A stretch of 64,000 nucleotides of DNA from Candidatus Thiodiazotropha sp. (ex Monitilora ramsayi). GTDB taxonomy: Bacteria > Pseudomonadota > Gammaproteobacteria > Chromatiales > Chromatiaceae. Location of the stretch: positions 391,582 through 455,581 of the forward strand of contig JAHXIP010000001.1 in the NCBI GenBank assembly GCA_025655575.1, written 5' to 3'. Of the stretch, positions 60,979 to 64,000 are shown piece after piece. Within the stretch, counting starts at the first letter, position 1; every line of letters starts with the position of its first letter. Both the position numbers and the translations under genes were made by a program. The notes beneath the pieces are model-generated. The model saw only the letters and a program-made list of their open reading frames with translations. It searched no databases and was not told where the DNA came from.

Positions 60979-61773
60979 TTAGGCGAGGTAGTCTGACCAG
61001 ACTACTGAGTGATCGCCAAACACGAAGAACTGCGGATTCAGCAATGAGTCCTTGGTGTTGTATCTGAGCGGTTGCAGATCGAGGGTGGTCACCTTGCCGC
61101 CTGCCGCTTCGACAACCGCTTGCGCAGCCGCAGTATCCCACTCGGATGTGGGGCCGAGGCGGGGGTAGAGATCCGCTTCGCCCTCTGCCACCAGGCAGAG
61201 CTTGAGTGAACTGCCCATACTGACCAACTCGTGTTCGCCAAGATTATCCAGGAAGCGAATCAATGAATCGCCGGCATGAGAACGGCTGCCGGCCACCACA
61301 GTCGGCTGCCTACGCTGGTTGACGACCTGAATCTCTCCCGCCGCTTCTCGGCCCTCCTGTTTCCAGGCGCCCTGACCGCTGATGCCGTAATAGAGTTTGT
61401 CCAATACTGGGGCATAGACCACGCCGAGAGTGGGTTCATGGTTCTCGATAAGCGCGATGTTGACGGTGAATTCCCCATTACGCTTGACGAACTCACGGGT
61501 GCCGTCCAGGGGATCGATCAGCCAATAGCGTTGCCACTGTCGGCGGGTATCGAAAGGGATCTTGGCGGACTCTTCCGAGAGGACAGGAATCTCGGGTGTG
61601 AGTCGTTCCAGGGTTGAGATAATGAGCTTGTGAGCCGCCAGGTCTGCTGCCGTCAGGGGAGAGTTATCCTGCTTCCGCTCCACCTCAAACTCCGTGTTAT
61701 AGATCTTGAGGATCTCGTCCCCTGCCTTGCGTGCCAGCTGCAGAAGATCATCAATAGGAAGGGGTGAACTCAT
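60979..61773 (-). CDS. cysQ: 3'(2'),5'-bisphosphate nucleotidase CysQ
   Basis: CysQ removes the 3'-phosphate of PAP (and PAPS), clearing a by-product of sulfate assimilation. The 264-residue inositol-monophosphatase-fold enzyme has S-P-L-T-A-A-D, the metal-site E-E-S, D-P-L-D-G-T-R-E-F and W-D-T-A-A-A-Q motifs. V-V-A-G-S-R-S-H and L-C-L-V-A-E-G-E-A-D-L-Y-P-R-L match CysQ specifically. Its ATG overlaps the nudE stop by four bases, so cysQ and nudE are coupled, as in many gammaproteobacteria. Confidence 0.95.
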   Translation of the reverse strand: MSSPLPIDDLLQLARKAGDEILKIYNTEFEVERKQDNSPLTAADLAAHKLIISTLERLTPEIPVLSEESAKIPFDTRRQWQRYWLIDPLDGTREFVKRNGEFTVNIALIENHEPTLGVVYAPVLDKLYYGISGQGAWKQEGREAAGEIQVVNQRRQPTVVAGSRSHAGDSLIRFLDNLGEHELVSMGSSLKLCLVAEGEADLYPRLGPTSEWDTAAAQAVVEAAGGKVTTLDLQPLRYNTKDSLLNPQFFVFGDHSVVWSDYLA

Positions 61774-62312
61774 TGTAGGAAATCCCGGGTCATGTAGAGG
61801 GCGGCAATTGAGCGTGCTTCCGTCAGGTCGGGTTGCGCCATCAGTGCCTGCCAGTCAGAAAGGCGCCAGGGTACCACTTCAATCGGTTCCGGTTCATCCC
61901 CCGGTTGTTTATCGGGAAACAGGTCACGTGCCAGCACGATATGGGTATGGTGTTGGATGTAGGCCGGTGCAATGGTGAGCGTATTGAGAATCTGCAGATC
62001 GCGGGCGCCATAACCGACCTCCTCGCGCAGTTCCCGGTCTGCGGCCTGTAGGGGATCATCATCCTCAGGCTCCATGCGCCCTTTGGGCAGGCCGAGCTGG
62101 TAGTCGTGGCTGCCGGCGGCATACTCACGCACCAGCAAGACGGTGTCGTCATCCAGCATCGGTACCACCAGCACAGACCCCTGCTTGCCGCCTAACAAAC
62201 GCTCGTAGGTGCGATGTTCACCGTTGGAAAACTCGAGTTGTAACGACTCGACATGGAAGATGCGTGAGCATGAGACGGTGTCCCGTGCAAGAATCTTGGG
62301 TAGCTGTGACAT
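61770..62312 (-). CDS. nudE: ADP compounds hydrolase NudE
   Basis: A Nudix hydrolase acting on ADP-ribose, Ap3A and NADH-type dinucleotides. The 180-residue protein aligns by eye with E. coli NudE over L-P-K-G...R-E-L-R-E-E-V-G-Y-G-A, T-I-A-P-A-Y-I, V-L-A-R-D-L-F-P and G-D-E-P-E-P-I-E-V-V-P-W. The Nudix box is one residue longer than the standard 23 (G-x5-E-x7-R-E-U), because an acidic run E-D-D-D replaces the usual spacing and the first Glu reads as Asp. The catalytic R-E-L-R-E-E part is intact. It overlaps cysQ by four bases and follows the secreted unknown by three. Confidence 0.92.
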   Translation of the reverse strand: MSQLPKILARDTVSCSRIFHVESLQLEFSNGEHRTYERLLGGKQGSVLVVPMLDDDTVLLVREYAAGSHDYQLGLPKGRMEPEDDDPLQAADRELREEVGYGARDLQILNTLTIAPAYIQHHTHIVLARDLFPDKQPGDEPEPIEVVPWRLSDWQALMAQPDLTEARSIAALYMTRDFLQ

Positions 62313-62315
62313 GGA

Positions 62316-62978
62316 TCAGTGGTTGTCCTGCTTAGTGAATTCAAACTCAGTGAACAGCCTGCCCTGGAACCAGGCGTCCCAGCGGATCTTACCCTGCTTC
62401 GGCTCATGCTTCAGTCGCTTTGCAGGATCAGGCCGGACGCTGTGGAAGTTGAGTACGTCGGGGGGATAGTCGATGGCAACCGTTAAACGCATCGGGTAGT
62501 AGCCATCGAGAAAGCGCCGCATATAGGGTCCGTTGCGCAGGATATAGGTATCCTTCTCAAGGATATGCAGCGCCCGGCTCTCTGCCCGCAGGCAGAGTTC
62601 GGCATCCGCCTGAATATCCCTGAGTTCAACCCCGGAATCGACCACTTGGCTGCTGCCGATGTTGTGTGATGAGACAATACGGATCTTGCGGATTCGTTGC
62701 GGATGATAGACGATCTCCAACAGGGAGACCGGGTCCAGGTTGCGATGACACTGTTCGAGCATCACCCAGCCGTCAAGCAGGCTGTCGGATGTGATGCGAA
62801 TACGGTTTTCGTGATGGTGTGTGTTACCAGACGGGGGCGTGGAGAGAAATTCCAATTGACCGTCGTTAACCGTATCGATCCGGTCAAAGGGGTCATCCTC
62901 CGGAAACGCATCCGATGCCATGCCCGAGGTGGCTGTGGACAAAACCAAGCTGAAAATGAATAAACCGATGAAGTGCAT
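62316..62978 (-). CDS. Uncharacterised secreted protein upstream of nudE
   Basis: A 220-residue protein with a signal peptide (M-H-F-I-G-L-F-I-F-S-L-V-L-S-T-A-T-S-G-M-A-S). The mature chain has two Cys (L-E-Q-C-H-R and A-E-L-C-L-R) that may form a disulfide, a beta-rich middle (I-R-I-T-S-D-S-L-L-D-G-W-V) and a C-terminal strand region (P-P-D-V-L-N-F-H-S-V-R-P). I do not recognise a family. Its stop is three bases from nudE, so it is the first gene of the unit with nudE and cysQ. It is divergent from yrfG, 10 bases apart, so their promoters overlap the coding ends. Confidence 0.75.
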   Translation of the reverse strand: MHFIGLFIFSLVLSTATSGMASDAFPEDDPFDRIDTVNDGQLEFLSTPPSGNTHHHENRIRITSDSLLDGWVMLEQCHRNLDPVSLLEIVYHPQRIRKIRIVSSHNIGSSQVVDSGVELRDIQADAELCLRAESRALHILEKDTYILRNGPYMRRFLDGYYPMRLTVAIDYPPDVLNFHSVRPDPAKRLKHEPKQGKIRWDAWFQGRLFTEFEFTKQDNH

Positions 62979-62988
62979 AGGCTAAATT

Positions 62989-63657
62989 ATGATTGACTGG
63001 AACCAAATCGATACCGTATTGCTGGACATGGACGGCACCCTGCTGGACCTCCACTTTGACAACCATTTCTGGCTGGAGTTTGTCCCGCAGCAGTTTGCCG
63101 ATGCCCAGGGTATCAGTCTGGAGGCGGCTAAGCAGGATCTCTACGCCCGCTATCAAAGCCGCCTCGGCACCTTGGAGTGGTATTGCATCGACCACTGGAG
63201 CCGGGAGCTAGAACTGGACATTGCTCTGTTGAAAGCGGAGATCGACCACCTGATCGCCGTGCATCCTCATGTGATTGATTTCCTGGATCAACTGATGTGT
63301 GCGGGTAAGAAACGTATCCTGGTAACGAATGCCCACCAGAAGACCCTGGCACTGAAGATGGAAAAGACCCGGCTGGCTGGTTTCTTCGATCAGGTCATCT
63401 CATCCCATCAGCTCGGCCTGCCCAAAGAAGATCCCGCATTCTGGCCGCGGCTGCATAACCTCTACCCATTCGATAAGGCGCGCACCCTTTTCGTGGACGA
63501 CAGTCAGTCCGTGTTGGACTCAGCGAGGGAGTACGGTATCCGCTGGCTATTGGCGGTGTTGCAGCCGGATTCCAAGGGTCCTGCGCGAGAAGCGGGAGAG
63601 TATCAAGCGATCAATGATTTTTCGGAGATCACCAGCGGCTTGCGCTGTACCATCTAG
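62989..63657 (+). CDS. yrfG: HAD-family GMP/IMP nucleotidase YrfG
   Basis: A 222-residue haloacid-dehalogenase-type purine nucleotidase that dephosphorylates GMP and IMP. It begins M-I-D-W-N-Q-I-D-T-V-L-L-D-M-D-G-T-L-L-D with the nucleophile Asp in D-M-D-G-T. V-T-N-A-H (motif II), a Lys in L-P-K-E-D-P (motif III) and F-V-D-D-S (motif IV) follow. The helical cap with Y-x-x-x-L-G-T-L-E-W-Y-C-I-D-H-W matches YrfG. Its placement next to nudE and cysQ repeats the known gammaproteobacterial neighbourhood. It is divergent from the secreted unknown gene. Confidence 0.94.
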   Translation: MIDWNQIDTVLLDMDGTLLDLHFDNHFWLEFVPQQFADAQGISLEAAKQDLYARYQSRLGTLEWYCIDHWSRELELDIALLKAEIDHLIAVHPHVIDFLDQLMCAGKKRILVTNAHQKTLALKMEKTRLAGFFDQVISSHQLGLPKEDPAFWPRLHNLYPFDKARTLFVDDSQSVLDSAREYGIRWLLAVLQPDSKGPAREAGEYQAINDFSEITSGLRCTI

Positions 63658-64000
63658 CTAGGGATTGTCACTAGTAGGATCTATTCAGTGCGGCAGGGCC
63701 GCACCCTAGCCAGTCTCCCCATTGAACGCATCCCCGGCATCCTGCTCAGCGGGCTGTATTCAGCGAAGGAACAAGGGCATCAACCGGCAGCAGCTTCACC
63801 AATCATTAATACCAAACAGAATCCCAGAACTGCCGATATAGGAATAAGACTACAGACAACCATGAATCGATATGGCATCTTTGGAACGAAAGGAGAATTT
63901 ATTCTTATCAAATCAAAAGCATGGATCGACAAGTCATGAACTCTACTCAAATACAAAGCAATGCTTGCATGCGAAAAGAAATGAGAACATTTGGCGGCAT
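63658..64000. other. Right-edge region without a supported gene
   Basis: The sequence turns AT-rich after about 63780. One frame (63688-63939) has no family pattern. A frame opening at the ATG at 63936 (M-N-S-T-Q-I-Q-S-N-A) runs open past the edge and could be the start of a partial gene, but its ribosome site is weak. Confidence 0.35.

Noticed and set aside
63688..63939. 83-residue frame near the right edge
   Set aside because: No motif, mixed composition and no ribosome site; left as unannotated sequence.

Overview
The window looks like a chromosomal segment of a free-living or symbiotic gammaproteobacterium. TamB, GspA/GspB, OxyR/KatA, NudE-CysQ-YrfG, BioA, MscK, YciA and NikR all read as gammaproteobacterial. 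The many c-di-GMP proteins, the PEP-CTERM protein and the diheme cytochromes suggest a marine or sediment Chromatiales-type (Sedimenticola/Thiodiazotropha-like) organism, but that placement is inference. No rRNA, tRNA, CRISPR array, transposase or phage gene was recognised.

Layout. 0-8.9 kb: a 5'-truncated tamB, an NTF2-like protein, the type II secretion accessory pair gspA-gspB, then on the minus strand a membrane GGDEF protein with a ruined active site and a YciA thioesterase. 9-13.3 kb: an acidic DUF5666 lipoprotein, an unknown membrane-anchored protein, a patatin-like phospholipase and an unknown protein. 13.6-17 kb: a PEP-CTERM protein behind an excellent sigma-54 promoter, then an ECF sigma factor translationally coupled to a diheme cytochrome c. 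17-24.9 kb (minus strand): an alpha/beta hydrolase, an MscK-type channel, a DUF454 protein, a 10-TM metal exporter, a VOC protein and a CbiX-like chelatase with one dead half. 24.9-30.1 kb: katA and oxyR diverge around a recognisable OxyR operator, followed by a heme-oxygenase-like diiron protein and a TrpD-like transferase. 30.4-34.3 kb: a nickel locus (nikR, cbiM, nikL-like, cbiQ, cbiO, DUF4242) closed by a strong terminator. 34.3-36.5 kb: a diheme cytochrome c peroxidase and a Crp/Fnr regulator.

36.6-51.9 kb is the most unusual part. It carries a GAF-HlyD fusion, a PqqD-like/M50-protease-like/HlyD fusion, a HlyD protein with a SPOR-like tail, a 2,293-residue surface protein (LEPR-XLL start, DUF4347, LamG, eight cadherin/CSPG-type repeats, C-terminal membrane hairpin), and a membrane PAS-GGDEF-GGDEF-EAL protein 12 bases after it. 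I read this as a candidate non-canonical export and c-di-GMP control system for a giant adhesin. There is no ABC ATPase or TolC in the locus, and the mechanism is inferred.

51.9-64 kb: a small membrane protein, apbE, a serine hydrolase lipoprotein with a membrane AraC-type regulator, bioA, a two-CDGSH protein, a GAF-like/GGDEF cyclase, a small secreted protein, a tandem thioredoxin-fold protein, the cysQ-nudE nucleotide-housekeeping pair with a secreted unknown, and yrfG. The last ~340 bases hold no supported complete gene.
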